A stretch of 46,408 bases of DNA, taken from Tannerellaceae bacterium. Its GTDB lineage: Bacteria > Bacteroidota > Bacteroidia > Bacteroidales > Tannerellaceae. Shown one piece after another: positions 25,674 to 34,505 of the stretch. Position 1 is the first letter of the stretch, and each line of letters opens with the position of its first letter. The notes under the pieces are model-generated. The model had not been told where the DNA came from. It searched no databases and saw nothing but the letters and a program-made list of their open reading frames with translations. The stretch spans positions 1 to 46,408 of the forward strand of contig JAISWO010000041.1 of NCBI GenBank assembly GCA_031271045.1, written 5' to 3'. The position numbers were made by a program, and so were the translations under genes.

Positions 25674-28600
25674 TTAATAATCGTGCTCTATTTGTGCAAT
25701 TTTCCGGTTGATGGCTTCCATCTTTTGCTCCTGCAATATCTTTTTGTATTCGATGGGGGTGACTTTGATGAAGCGTCCGATGTATTCGTCCCAGCTCGCC
25801 AGTATGCGTTGGGCCAGCGGGCTCCGGGTGTATTGCAGATGGGCCGAGATGAGTTCGCGCAGCTCCATGCGGTCGGCATAGTCTTCCACGAGCGAGAGTT
25901 CGACCATTTCCATGTTGCAGAAATAATCGAAGGTCTCGTCCACATTCAGGACGTAGGCGATGCCTCCGCTCATGCCGGCGGCGAAGTTTTTCCCGGTGGA
26001 TCCCAGCACGACGGTGCGCCCGCCCGTCATGTATTCGCAGCAATGATCACCTACGCCTTCGACTACGGCCGTAGCTCCGCTATTGCGCACGCAGAAGCGT
26101 TCACCGGCCCGTCCGTTGATGTAGACCTCGCCCGAAGTGGCGCCGTAGAGGAGCGTATTGCCTGCGATGATATTGTCTTCGGGTGCGAAAGCGCTTTGCG
26201 CAGGGGGCACGACGATGATACGTCCTCCGGAGAGGCCCTTGCCTAAATAGTCGTTGGCCTCGCCTTCCAGGTACAGGGAGATGCCGGCAGCGAGGAAAGC
26301 GCCGAAGCTTTGCCCGGCCGAACCTTTTGCCCGTATGCGGATGGTATTGCCGGGCAGGCCTTCATTGCCGTAGCGGCGGGCTACTTCGCCCGATAGCATG
26401 GCGCCTGTGGCGCGGTCTGTATTCGCTATGTTGACACTTACTTCGATCGGAAGTTTATGCTCCAGCGCCTGGCTGGTTTTACGGATCAATGTTTTATCCA
26501 ACACATGGTCGATCTTGTGCTCCTGTTCTTTCTGCCACGAGAGAGCGTTCTCGGTCCGGAGGAAGTAAAGCAGGCGCGAGAAGTCGACTTTCCGGACTTT
26601 GGGATGATCGCCTGCCGGTCGCAAGACAAGCAGGTCGCTTCGCCCGACAATCTCGGCGATGCTCCGGAAGCCCATCGCCGCCAGATGTTCGCGAACCTCT
26701 TCGGCCAGGAAGCGGAAGTAGTTCAGGAGATATTCATGCTTCCCGCTGAAGCGTTGCCTCAGCTCCGTATGCTGGGTAGCGACTCCCACGGGACAGGTGT
26801 TGAGATGGCATTTACGCATCATCACGCATCCCAGGACGATCAACGCGCTGGTTGCGAAGCCGTATTCTTCGGCTCCCAGGAGGGCGGAGATGATGATGTC
26901 TTTGCCCGTCTTCAATTGTCCGTCGGTTTGCAGGCGGACAAACCCGCGCAGGTTGTTCATGACTAAGGTCTGCTGCGTCTCGGCCAATCCCAGTTCACCC
27001 GACAGGCCGGCATGTTTGATGGAGCTGACCGGGCTGGCTCCCGTTCCGCCTTCGGAGCCGCTGATAACGATGGAGTCGGCCTTTGCTTTGGCTACGCCGG
27101 CGGCGATGGTGCCCACTCCGCTCTCGGCTACCAGCTTGACGCTGACGCGGGCGTTCGGGTTTACGTTCTTCAGGTCGAAGATCAACTGCGCGAGGTCTTC
27201 GATAGAGTAGATATCGTGGTGAGGCGGCGGCGAGATCAGCGTGATACCCGGTATGGAGTGTCGCGTAGCAGCGATGATCTTGTCTACCTTGAAGCCGGGC
27301 AGTTGTCCTCCTTCGCCGGGCTTGGCGCCTTGGGCTATCTTGATCTGGAGTTCGTCGGCGTTGACTAAGTATTCGGTTGTTACACCGAAGCGTCCGGAGG
27401 CAATTTGCTTGATGGCGCTCCGGCGGTTCAGTCCGTCTTCGCCGGGGCGGAAGCGTGCGGGATCTTCGCCGCCTTCGCCGGTATTGCTTTTGCCATGCAG
27501 TATGTTCATGGCGATGGCCATAGCCTCGTGGGCTTCCTTGCTGATGGAGCCGAATGACATGGCTCCCGTGACGAAGCGGTGCGTGATGCTTTCGACCGGC
27601 TCCACCTCTGCGATGTCGACCGGATTCTTCCGGTAGGTGAGGAAATCTCTTAAAAAGACGGGCGTCGTCTTGTTGTCTACGACGTCGGTGTATTCTTTAA
27701 ACTTCGTATAATCGCTTAATCGGGTTGCTATTTGTAATTTGGAGATAGTTTCCGGATTCCAGGCATGGTATTCCCCGTCTTTGCGGTAGGCGTAAATACC
27801 GTGATGTTCGAGCGTGGGTATTGCGTCGGCATGAAATCCTTCGGTGTGCTGGAGGAGGACGTCGTTGGCCAGGTCGTCCAGGTCGATGCCTCCTACGGTA
27901 GCGTGCATGCCTCGGAAATAACGTTTAAGCAGTTCTTCTCCTATGCCTACGGCTTCGAATATTTGTGCGCCCCGGTAGCTGCTCAGCGTAGAGATTCCCA
28001 TTTTGGAGATAACTTTCAGGAGTCCTTTGCTGACGGCCTTGATATAGTTTTTCTCGGCCGTATGATAATCTAATTGTACTTCATGCTGCTTGACCAGGTC
28101 GTCCAGGATAGCGTAGGCCATATACGGATTGACGGCGCTGGCCCCGAATCCGAAAAGGAGGGCGAAGTGCATCACTTCGCAGGCCTCGGCCGTTTCGATC
28201 ACGATGGCCGTCTGCATACGCTTGCGTTTGTCTATCAGGTGATGGTGTATGGCCGAGAGGGCGAGCAGGGAAGGGATGGGTGCCTGGTCTACATTCACGC
28301 CCCGGTCGCTCAGGATGATGTAATTGTAGCCATCGTCCACGGCCTGTTCGGCCTGCCGGCAGAGGTTGCCGATGGCTTGTTCGAGTCCGCCGGTTCCTTC
28401 GGAGGCAGGGAAGAGCATCGGGATGGTGATGGTGCGAAAGCCCTTATATCCCAAGTGGGTCAGGATGTCTAAGTCTTCGTTCGTGATGACGGGGCATTGC
28501 AGCCTCACCATCTTGCACTGGTCCGGCGAAGGTTCGAACATATTCGCTTCCTGGCAGCCGATGTAGAGGTAGAGCGACATCACCAACTCTTCGCGGATAG

Positions 28601-30161
28601 GGTCGATGGGCGGATTGGTTACCTGAGCAAACAGTTGGCGGAAGTAGCTGAACAGTCGCTGGGGTTTGGCCGAGAGTACGGCCAGTGGCGTATCGTTCCC
28701 CATGGAGCCGGTCGGCTCTTTGCCTTCGGCGACCATCGGGACGATGATCCGTTGGATATCCTCCTTGGTATAGCCGAACGTCTTGCGGAGTTGGGGATAT
28801 GCATCGACGGTATGCTTCACTGTCCGCCCGGAGTGGATGTCGGAAAGGATGATGCGGTTCTTCGCCAGCCATTCCCTGTACGGATAGGCGGAGGCTAAGT
28901 CTTCTTTGAGCTCGCGGTCGTAATATACTTTGCCATCCCGGGTATCTATCAGCAGGAGCTTGCCCGGCTGGAGGCGTCCTTTTTCCTTTATTTGGGAAGC
29001 TTCGAAGGCGAGGACGCCGGCTTCGGAAGCAATCACCATCGTGTCATTATGCGTGATAAGGTAACGCGCCGGCCGGAGCCCGTTGCGGTCGAGCATACCG
29101 CCGGCATAGCGTCCGTCGGAAAAGAGGAGCGTCGCCGGCCCGTCCCACGGCTCCATCAAGATGCTGTGGTACTCATAGAAAGCTTTTAATTGCGGAGAAA
29201 TGGGGTTCTTGTCGTTCCAGCTTTCGGGAATCAGCATCGCCAGGGCGTGCGGCAGGCTCATGCCCGACATGACGAGGTATTCCAGCACATTGTCCAGCGA
29301 AGCGCTGTCGCTCATTTCCGGTTGCAGGATAGGGAAGAGGTCGGCGGGCGTTCCCAGGGCGGGCGGGCGGAGCACGCTTTCGCGTGCTTCGAGCCAGTAG
29401 CGGTTTCCCCGGATGGTGTTGATCTCGCCATTGTGTCCGAGCAGGCGGAAGGGTTGCGCCAGATCCCACGTCGGGAAGGTGTTGGTGCTGAAGCGGGAGT
29501 GTACGAGCGCCAGTCCGCTGGTGTAATACGGATTGCTGAGATCGGGGAAGTATTCCCTCAGTTGGGTGGAGGACAACATACCCTTGTAGATGATCCGCTG
29601 GGAGGAGAGACTGACGATATAGAAGCTGCGTTTGTCTTTCAGCGGAGCGTTCAGCGCCTTTTTCTCCGCTTTCTTGCGAGCCAGGTAGAGTTTCCTTTCT
29701 ATATCGGCGGAAGGCGTTGCTTCGACGACGAAGATTTGGCGGATATCCGGTTCGTTGGCTCGCGATATTTCGCCCAGAATGTCGCGGTTAACGGGGATAT
29801 CGCGCGTGGCGAGCAATCGCAGCCCCTCCTGCGTAAGGGCTTCCTTGAGCAAGTTCATACAGGCTTCCGCCTGCTCTTGTTCTTTGGGCAGGAAGACCAG
29901 GCCTGTTCCGTACTTGCCTTTTTCGGGGACGGGGATACCTTGGAGCAGGATGAACTCGTGGGGGATCTGCGTCAGGATGCCTGCGCCGTCGCCGGTTTTG
30001 TTGTCGGCGCTTTCGGCTCCGCGGTGGAGCATGTTCTCCAGAACCTGGAGACCTTTCTCGACAATATCGTGGGACTTATCCCCGTGGATATTCACCAGCA
30101 GTCCCACGCCGCAGGCGTCGTGTTCGTATGCTGTATTGTACAACGATTGTTTCATAGACAT
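25674..30161 (-). CDS. gltB: glutamate synthase large subunit
   Basis: A 1495-residue large subunit of GOGAT. The class II glutamine amidotransferase domain begins at C17 in EHDACGVG, which becomes the N-terminal nucleophile after removal of a short propeptide. The central and FMN-binding domains follow, with GEGGEDPARF and AKPGEGGQLPG. Near residues 1110-1122 the cysteines of CVMMRKCHLNTCPVG bind the 3Fe-4S cluster. The last about 250 residues are the GXGXG beta-helix domain. The open frame runs upstream into the preceding gene; the ATG at 30161 (or 30155) fits the propeptide length of the family, while the longer reading would overlap glnN. It couples glutamine made by GlnN to glutamate synthesis. 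Confidence 0.95.
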   Translation of the reverse strand: MSMKQSLYNTAYEHDACGVGLLVNIHGDKSHDIVEKGLQVLENMLHRGAESADNKTGDGAGILTQIPHEFILLQGIPVPEKGKYGTGLVFLPKEQEQAEACMNLLKEALTQEGLRLLATRDIPVNRDILGEISRANEPDIRQIFVVEATPSADIERKLYLARKKAEKKALNAPLKDKRSFYIVSLSSQRIIYKGMLSSTQLREYFPDLSNPYYTSGLALVHSRFSTNTFPTWDLAQPFRLLGHNGEINTIRGNRYWLEARESVLRPPALGTPADLFPILQPEMSDSASLDNVLEYLVMSGMSLPHALAMLIPESWNDKNPISPQLKAFYEYHSILMEPWDGPATLLFSDGRYAGGMLDRNGLRPARYLITHNDTMVIASEAGVLAFEASQIKEKGRLQPGKLLLIDTRDGKVYYDRELKEDLASAYPYREWLAKNRIILSDIHSGRTVKHTVDAYPQLRKTFGYTKEDIQRIIVPMVAEGKEPTGSMGNDTPLAVLSAKPQRLFSYFRQLFAQVTNPPIDPIREELVMSLYLYIGCQEANMFEPSPDQCKMVRLQCPVITNEDLDILTHLGYKGFRTITIPMLFPASEGTGGLEQAIGNLCRQAEQAVDDGYNYIILSDRGVNVDQAPIPSLLALSAIHHHLIDKRKRMQTAIVIETAEACEVMHFALLFGFGASAVNPYMAYAILDDLVKQHEVQLDYHTAEKNYIKAVSKGLLKVISKMGISTLSSYRGAQIFEAVGIGEELLKRYFRGMHATVGGIDLDDLANDVLLQHTEGFHADAIPTLEHHGIYAYRKDGEYHAWNPETISKLQIATRLSDYTKFKEYTDVVDNKTTPVFLRDFLTYRKNPVDIAEVEPVESITHRFVTGAMSFGSISKEAHEAMAIAMNILHGKSNTGEGGEDPARFRPGEDGLNRRSAIKQIASGRFGVTTEYLVNADELQIKIAQGAKPGEGGQLPGFKVDKIIAATRHSIPGITLISPPPHHDIYSIEDLAQLIFDLKNVNPNARVSVKLVAESGVGTIAAGVAKAKADSIVISGSEGGTGASPVSSIKHAGLSGELGLAETQQTLVMNNLRGFVRLQTDGQLKTGKDIIISALLGAEEYGFATSALIVLGCVMMRKCHLNTCPVGVATQHTELRQRFSGKHEYLLNYFRFLAEEVREHLAAMGFRSIAEIVGRSDLLVLRPAGDHPKVRKVDFSRLLYFLRTENALSWQKEQEHKIDHVLDKTLIRKTSQALEHKLPIEVSVNIANTDRATGAMLSGEVARRYGNEGLPGNTIRIRAKGSAGQSFGAFLAAGISLYLEGEANDYLGKGLSGGRIIVVPPAQSAFAPEDNIIAGNTLLYGATSGEVYINGRAGERFCVRNSGATAVVEGVGDHCCEYMTGGRTVVLGSTGKNFAAGMSGGIAYVLNVDETFDYFCNMEMVELSLVEDYADRMELRELISAHLQYTRSPLAQRILASWDEYIGRFIKVTPIEYKKILQEQKMEAINRKIAQIEHDY

Positions 30162-30165
30162 TATA

Positions 30166-32355
30166 TTATCGGATGAATAATAATTCCCGGTATTTGGGCA
30201 GGGTCCACATTTCGTCGTCGATGGTCCATTCAAGTTTGTCGATATGGTAGCGGATCACGTCTAAGTAGGGGACGATCTTTTCGCAATAGGCGAGGGCTTT
30301 TTCGCGTTCGTTTTCTATTTTGTTGGCTTCTTTGCGAGCTTCGACCATTTCGTCTACCTGTTGCTTGATGATGTTGAGGTGCCGGGTGACTTCGTCGATG
30401 AGTTCTTTGTCCTGAGCCGCCACTTCGCGGGCTTTGTCCGGGTCGAAGAGGGCGTTTGTTTTATAGACGTTGTCGAGCAACAGTCCTTTATAGCGGATAC
30501 CTACGGGGATGATGTGGTTCATGGCCAGGTCGCCCAGGACGCGTGCTTCGATCTGGACCTTCTTGGTGTACTGTTCCCACTTCACTTCGTTGCGTGCGTG
30601 GAGTTCGACGGGACTGAGGACGTTGGTTTTCGTAAAGATGTCGATGCTCTGGGGGCTGACGTACGAGTCGTAGATGACGGGGACGCGCGTTTCGCAGTCT
30701 AAGCCTCTTTGGGCGGCGTCGGCTTTCCACTCGTCAGAATATCCGTTGCCGTCGAAGCGGATGGGGCGCGATTCGCGGATGTTTTTGCGGACGACTTCGA
30801 AGAGGGCTTCGTCTTTGCTTTTTCCTTGTGCGATGAGGCGGTCGGTTTCTTCTTTGAAGTCGATGAGCTGGGCGGCGACGGCTGTATTGAGGGCCAGCAT
30901 GGCGGCGGCGCAGTTGGCCGACGAGCCGACGGCGCGGAACTCGAAGCGGTTGCCGGTGAAGGCAAAAGGCGAGGTACGGTTGCGGTCGGTATTGTCTACC
31001 AGGATTTCGGGGATGTAGTTCAGCGAGAGGCGGGCGCCTTTCTTGCCGGCCAGTTCGATGTCGTGGATACCGCTATTGCTTTCGAGTTCGTCGAGGAGGT
31101 CGGATATTTGCGTTCCCATGAAGACGGAGATAATGGCCGGGGGGGCTTCGTTAGCTCCGAGGCGGTGTGCGTTGGTGGCGGACGAGATGCTGGCCTTCAG
31201 GAGGGCGTTGTTCTTATAGACGGCCATCAGGACGTTGGAGACAAAGGTGATGAATTGGAAGTTTTCGGTAGCGTTCTTGCCCGGTCCGAGGAGGTTCACG
31301 CCGGTATCGGTGCCCAGCGACCAGTTGTTGTGTTTGCCCGATCCGTTGATGCCTTTGAAGGGTTTTTCGTGCAGGAGGACTTTGAAGTGATGGCGTTCGC
31401 CGACTTCTTTCATGACGGACATCAGCAGGAGGTTATGGTCGACGGCGAGGTTACACTCTTCGTAGATGGGGGCGAGTTCGAATTGGTTGGGCGCGACTTC
31501 GTTGTGGCGGGTTTTGACAGGGATGCTCAGCTTATAACATTCGTATTCGAGGTCTTTCATGAAGGCGGACACTCGTGAGGGGATGGCGCCGAAATAGTGG
31601 TCGTCCAATTGCTGATTTTTGGCGCTTTCGTGGCCCATGAGGGTGCGTCCGGTGAGCATCAGGTCGGGGCGGGCGAAGTAGAGGGATTCGTCGACGAGGA
31701 AATATTCCTGTTCCCATCCGAGGAAGGAATATACTTTGCGCACATTGTCGTCGAAATAGCGGCAGACGCCGGTGGCAGCTTTGTCGATGGCGTAGATAGA
31801 TTTCAGCAGCGGGGTTTTGTAATCGAGCGCTTCGCCGGTATAGGAGATGAAGATGGTGGGGATGCAGAGCGTATTGTTGAGGATAAAGGCCGGCGAGGAA
31901 GGATCCCAGGCGGTGTATCCGCGCGCTTCGAAGGTATTGCGTATGCCGCCGGAGGGGAAGCTGGAGGCGTCGGGTTCTTGTTGTGCGAGGAGTTTGCCGG
32001 AGAAGTCTTCGATCATGCCGCCGGCGGGGTCGAACTCGACGAAGGCGTCGTGTTTCTCGGCCGTTCCGTCGGTCAGGGGATGGAACCAGTGGGTATAATG
32101 GGTGGCACCCATTTCCATGGCCCACATGCGCATGCCTGCGGCTACGTGGTCGGCTACTTTGCGTTCGAGGGCTTCGCCTTTGTCGATAGCGTTGAGTACT
32201 AATTTGAGTGTGTCTTTGGAGAGATACTTGCGCATGTTATTGCGGTCGAAGACGTATTTGCCGAAATATTCGGAGGTCTTGTTTGCCGGTGCGTTTGCTG
32301 CAACAGCTTTTCTGCCGAAGGCTTCTTTAACGGCATCAAATCTTAATATGGCCAT
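30166..32355 (-). CDS. glnN: glutamine synthetase type III
   Basis: A 729-residue ATP-dependent ammonia ligase, the large dodecameric GSIII form characteristic of Bacteroidetes and cyanobacteria and unrelated in length to the about 470-residue GSI. Family segments include FGKYVFDRNNMRKYL near the start, THYTHWFHPLTDGTAEKHD, GGIRNTFEARGYTAWDPSSP, KTRHNEVAPNQFELAP, GINGSGKHNNWSLGTDTG (ATP/glutamate site) and NRTSPFAFTGNRFEFRAVGS. It lies 61 bp after asnB and 4 bp before the gltB start, so it is co-transcribed with them. Placement with GOGAT completes the GS-GOGAT ammonia-assimilation cycle. Confidence 0.95.
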   Translation of the reverse strand: MAILRFDAVKEAFGRKAVAANAPANKTSEYFGKYVFDRNNMRKYLSKDTLKLVLNAIDKGEALERKVADHVAAGMRMWAMEMGATHYTHWFHPLTDGTAEKHDAFVEFDPAGGMIEDFSGKLLAQQEPDASSFPSGGIRNTFEARGYTAWDPSSPAFILNNTLCIPTIFISYTGEALDYKTPLLKSIYAIDKAATGVCRYFDDNVRKVYSFLGWEQEYFLVDESLYFARPDLMLTGRTLMGHESAKNQQLDDHYFGAIPSRVSAFMKDLEYECYKLSIPVKTRHNEVAPNQFELAPIYEECNLAVDHNLLLMSVMKEVGERHHFKVLLHEKPFKGINGSGKHNNWSLGTDTGVNLLGPGKNATENFQFITFVSNVLMAVYKNNALLKASISSATNAHRLGANEAPPAIISVFMGTQISDLLDELESNSGIHDIELAGKKGARLSLNYIPEILVDNTDRNRTSPFAFTGNRFEFRAVGSSANCAAAMLALNTAVAAQLIDFKEETDRLIAQGKSKDEALFEVVRKNIRESRPIRFDGNGYSDEWKADAAQRGLDCETRVPVIYDSYVSPQSIDIFTKTNVLSPVELHARNEVKWEQYTKKVQIEARVLGDLAMNHIIPVGIRYKGLLLDNVYKTNALFDPDKAREVAAQDKELIDEVTRHLNIIKQQVDEMVEARKEANKIENEREKALAYCEKIVPYLDVIRYHIDKLEWTIDDEMWTLPKYRELLFIR

Positions 32356-32416
32356 AGTCGTTGTTGATGTTGATGTTTGTATTAATAATTAATGTGTATG
32401 CTGTTGTTTCTTGTAT

Positions 32417-34081
32417 TCAATAGCTGTCCTTGTGTACATCTTTGATGGAGCGTCCGCTGGGTTCGTTCATGTGGGTGAAGGATTGATCCCAGGCGAGGGC
32501 TTCGGCGGTGGAGCAGGCTACACTGGGGATGGAGGGGACGCTCCGGGCGGCGCTTTCGCTGGGGAAGTGTTCTTCAAAGATGGAGCGGTAATAGTATTCT
32601 TCCTTGTTCTGGGGGGGATTGATGGGGAAGCGTTGGGCGGCGGCGGCCATTTGTTGGTCGCTGACCTGTTCGGAGGTGATTTGTTTGAGGGTGTCGATCC
32701 ATCCGTATCCTACGCCGTCAGAGAATTGTTCTTTCTGCCGCCAGGCGATGTCTTCGGGGAGGATGGGGGCGAAGGCTTCGCGGAGGATTTTCTTTTCGAT
32801 CACGCTGCCGGGCGCCATTTTGGCTTGGGGGTTGAGACGCATGGCGACGTCGAGAAATTCTTTGTCGAGGAACGGTACGCGTCCTTCGACACCCCAGGCG
32901 GCGAGGCTCTTGTTGGCGCGCAGGCAGTCGTAGAGGTAGAGTTTGGAGATTTTGCGGAGCGTTTCTTCGTGGAAGGCGCGGGCGTTGGGGGCTTTGTGGA
33001 AGTAGAGGTATCCGCCGAAGACTTCGTCGGCTCCTTCGCCGCTGAGCACCATTTTGATTCCCATGCTGCGGATGACGCGCGCCATGAGGTACATGGGGGT
33101 GGAGGCGCGTACGGTGGTGACGTCGTAGGTCTCGATATAGTAAATGACGTCGCGAAGGGCGTCTAATCCTTCCTGTATAGTATAATGTATCTCGTGGTGT
33201 ACGGTTCCAATATGTCCGGCGGCCCGGCGGGCGGCTATGAGGTCGGGCGCTCCTTCGAGTCCGACGGAGAAGGAGTGGAGTTGGGGCCACCAGGCGTCGG
33301 CGATGCCTCCGCTTTCGATGCGTTTGGAGGCGTATTGTTTGGCTACAGCGGAAGTGATGGACGAGTCAAGCCCGCCGGAGAGGAGTACGCCGTAGGGGAC
33401 GTCGCTCATGAGCTGTCGTTGTACGGCGGCTTCGAGGGCGTCGTGCACGTCGGCGACGAGGGCGGGATTGTCGGCGACGTTGTCGTACGATTCCCAGTCG
33501 CGCGCGTACCAGCGTGTCATGGCGCGGTCTTCACTGTAGTAATAATGTCCGGGGAGGAAGGGTTCGTATGCGGTGGCGAAGCCTTCGAGTCCTTTGAGTT
33601 CGGAGGAGACCAGGAGGTGTCCTTTGTCATCGTATCCGATGTAGAGTGGGATGACACCGATGGGGTCGCGTCCGATGAGGTAGGCGTCACGGTCTTCGTC
33701 GTAGAGGGCGAAGGCGAAGATGCCATTCAGGTCGTCGATGCAGCGAACGCCTTTTTCTCGATAGAGGGCGAGGATGACTTCGCAGTCGGATCCGGTTTGG
33801 AACTCGTATTTGCTTTTGAGTTGTTCGCGCAGGGTACGATGGTTGTAGATTTCGCCGTTGACGGTGAGGACAAGTTTACCGTCTTTGCTTTTGAGTGGTT
33901 GTCCTCCGGAGGCGGGGTCGACAATGGAAAGGCGTTCGTGCGCCAGGATGGCGGTTCGTCCGGAATAGATGCCGCTCCAGTCCGGTCCGCGGTGTCGGAT
34001 GCGTTTGCTCATAATGAGCGCTTGTTTCCTTAGGGCGTCGTGTCCTTCCTTTATATTGAATATTGCTGTAATACCACACAT
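32417..34081 (-). CDS. asnB: asparagine synthetase B (glutamine-hydrolysing)
   Basis: A 554-residue enzyme converting aspartate, glutamine and ATP to asparagine and glutamate. C2 is the class II amidotransferase nucleophile, with RIRHRGPDWSG, NGEIYNH and GSDCEVIL building the glutaminase pocket. The synthetase domain carries the pyrophosphate loop SGGLDSS (235-241) and the SGEGADEVFGGY segment. Length equals E. coli AsnB. It is the first gene of the minus-strand nitrogen cluster (asnB, glnN, gltB, gltD), so asparagine synthesis is set alongside glutamine and glutamate formation. A -7 box lies about 55 bp upstream. Confidence 0.95.
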   Translation of the reverse strand: MCGITAIFNIKEGHDALRKQALIMSKRIRHRGPDWSGIYSGRTAILAHERLSIVDPASGGQPLKSKDGKLVLTVNGEIYNHRTLREQLKSKYEFQTGSDCEVILALYREKGVRCIDDLNGIFAFALYDEDRDAYLIGRDPIGVIPLYIGYDDKGHLLVSSELKGLEGFATAYEPFLPGHYYYSEDRAMTRWYARDWESYDNVADNPALVADVHDALEAAVQRQLMSDVPYGVLLSGGLDSSITSAVAKQYASKRIESGGIADAWWPQLHSFSVGLEGAPDLIAARRAAGHIGTVHHEIHYTIQEGLDALRDVIYYIETYDVTTVRASTPMYLMARVIRSMGIKMVLSGEGADEVFGGYLYFHKAPNARAFHEETLRKISKLYLYDCLRANKSLAAWGVEGRVPFLDKEFLDVAMRLNPQAKMAPGSVIEKKILREAFAPILPEDIAWRQKEQFSDGVGYGWIDTLKQITSEQVSDQQMAAAAQRFPINPPQNKEEYYYRSIFEEHFPSESAARSVPSIPSVACSTAEALAWDQSFTHMNEPSGRSIKDVHKDSY

Positions 34082-34135
34082 AAGAGTTGAGTATTGTAAA
34101 TGATTAATTTATTATTTTTTTCGCATAAAGACGGA

Positions 34136-34143
34136 CAAAGGTA
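34136..34143 (-). promoter_or_regulatory. -7 box upstream of the nitrogen-assimilation operon
   Basis: Minus-strand TACCTTTG at 34143-34136 matches TAnnTTTG, 55 bp before the asnB start. A properly spaced -33 TTTG was not found, which would fit a promoter needing an activator, but this is speculative. Confidence 0.5.
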
Positions 34144-34187
34144 TAGTAAACATTTCGATTTACGAGCATTCTTTCCAAAATATTCAA

Positions 34188-34242
34188 TTTGACCTGTCAC
34201 AAAGTCCCGCCTTTGCGGCGAGGGGGCGGTAGCAAGGTCAAA
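34188..34242. other. distant inverted repeat with an internal GC-rich hairpin
   Basis: TTTGACC at 34188-34194 and GGTCAAA at 34236-34242 are perfect 7-bp arms enclosing a GC-rich segment that itself holds a small CCGC/GCGG hairpin. The motif AAAGTCCCG occurs twice, at 34201 and 34241. It lies in the 424-bp divergent gap between asnB and the Ntn-hydrolase gene. Function unknown. Confidence 0.35.
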
Positions 34243-34333
34243 AGTCCCGGCGAATAGCTTACGATAGATCGTCCCTTTGGTATATCACACAGTCATATAA
34301 AAATATGGCTACTCTGGAAACGGTCTTTCTGGG

Positions 34334-34414
34334 TCGAACATAAATGTTCGATGACCAAAATCGGCTTTTTAGCATCGAATATAAATGTTTGATGCCAAAA
34401 AGTAGCTTTCTATG
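34334..34414. repeat. two-unit 41-bp repeat, each unit with a hairpin
   Basis: Units 34334-34374 (41 bp) and 34375-34414 (40 bp) share TCGAAxATAAATGTTxGATG followed by CCAAAA and GCTTT. A degraded half-unit seems to precede them. The first dyad is the perfect TCGAACATAAATGTTCGA. In the second, both changed positions keep G-U or U-G pairing, so the stem survives. The second unit contains AAAAGTAGCTTTC, which also occurs in the array at 43199. Confidence 0.7.
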
Positions 34415-34425
34415 TGTCAGGAAGA

Positions 34426-34456
34426 TTTGGTAATTAAAAAATAATATGTAGTTTTG
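34426..34456 (+). promoter_or_regulatory. Bacteroidetes-type promoter for the hydrolase-peptidase-SusCD genes
   Basis: TAGTTTTG at 34449-34456 matches TAnnTTTG, and TTTG at 34426-34429 is the -33 element with a 19-bp spacer, the best-spaced promoter in the window. It lies 50 bp before the start codon at 34506 and directly after the 41-bp repeats. Confidence 0.7.
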
Positions 34457-34505
34457 TCGCCGGGAAAAATTCCCACACTAATTAAGTTAACATAACATCT
34501 GGTGC

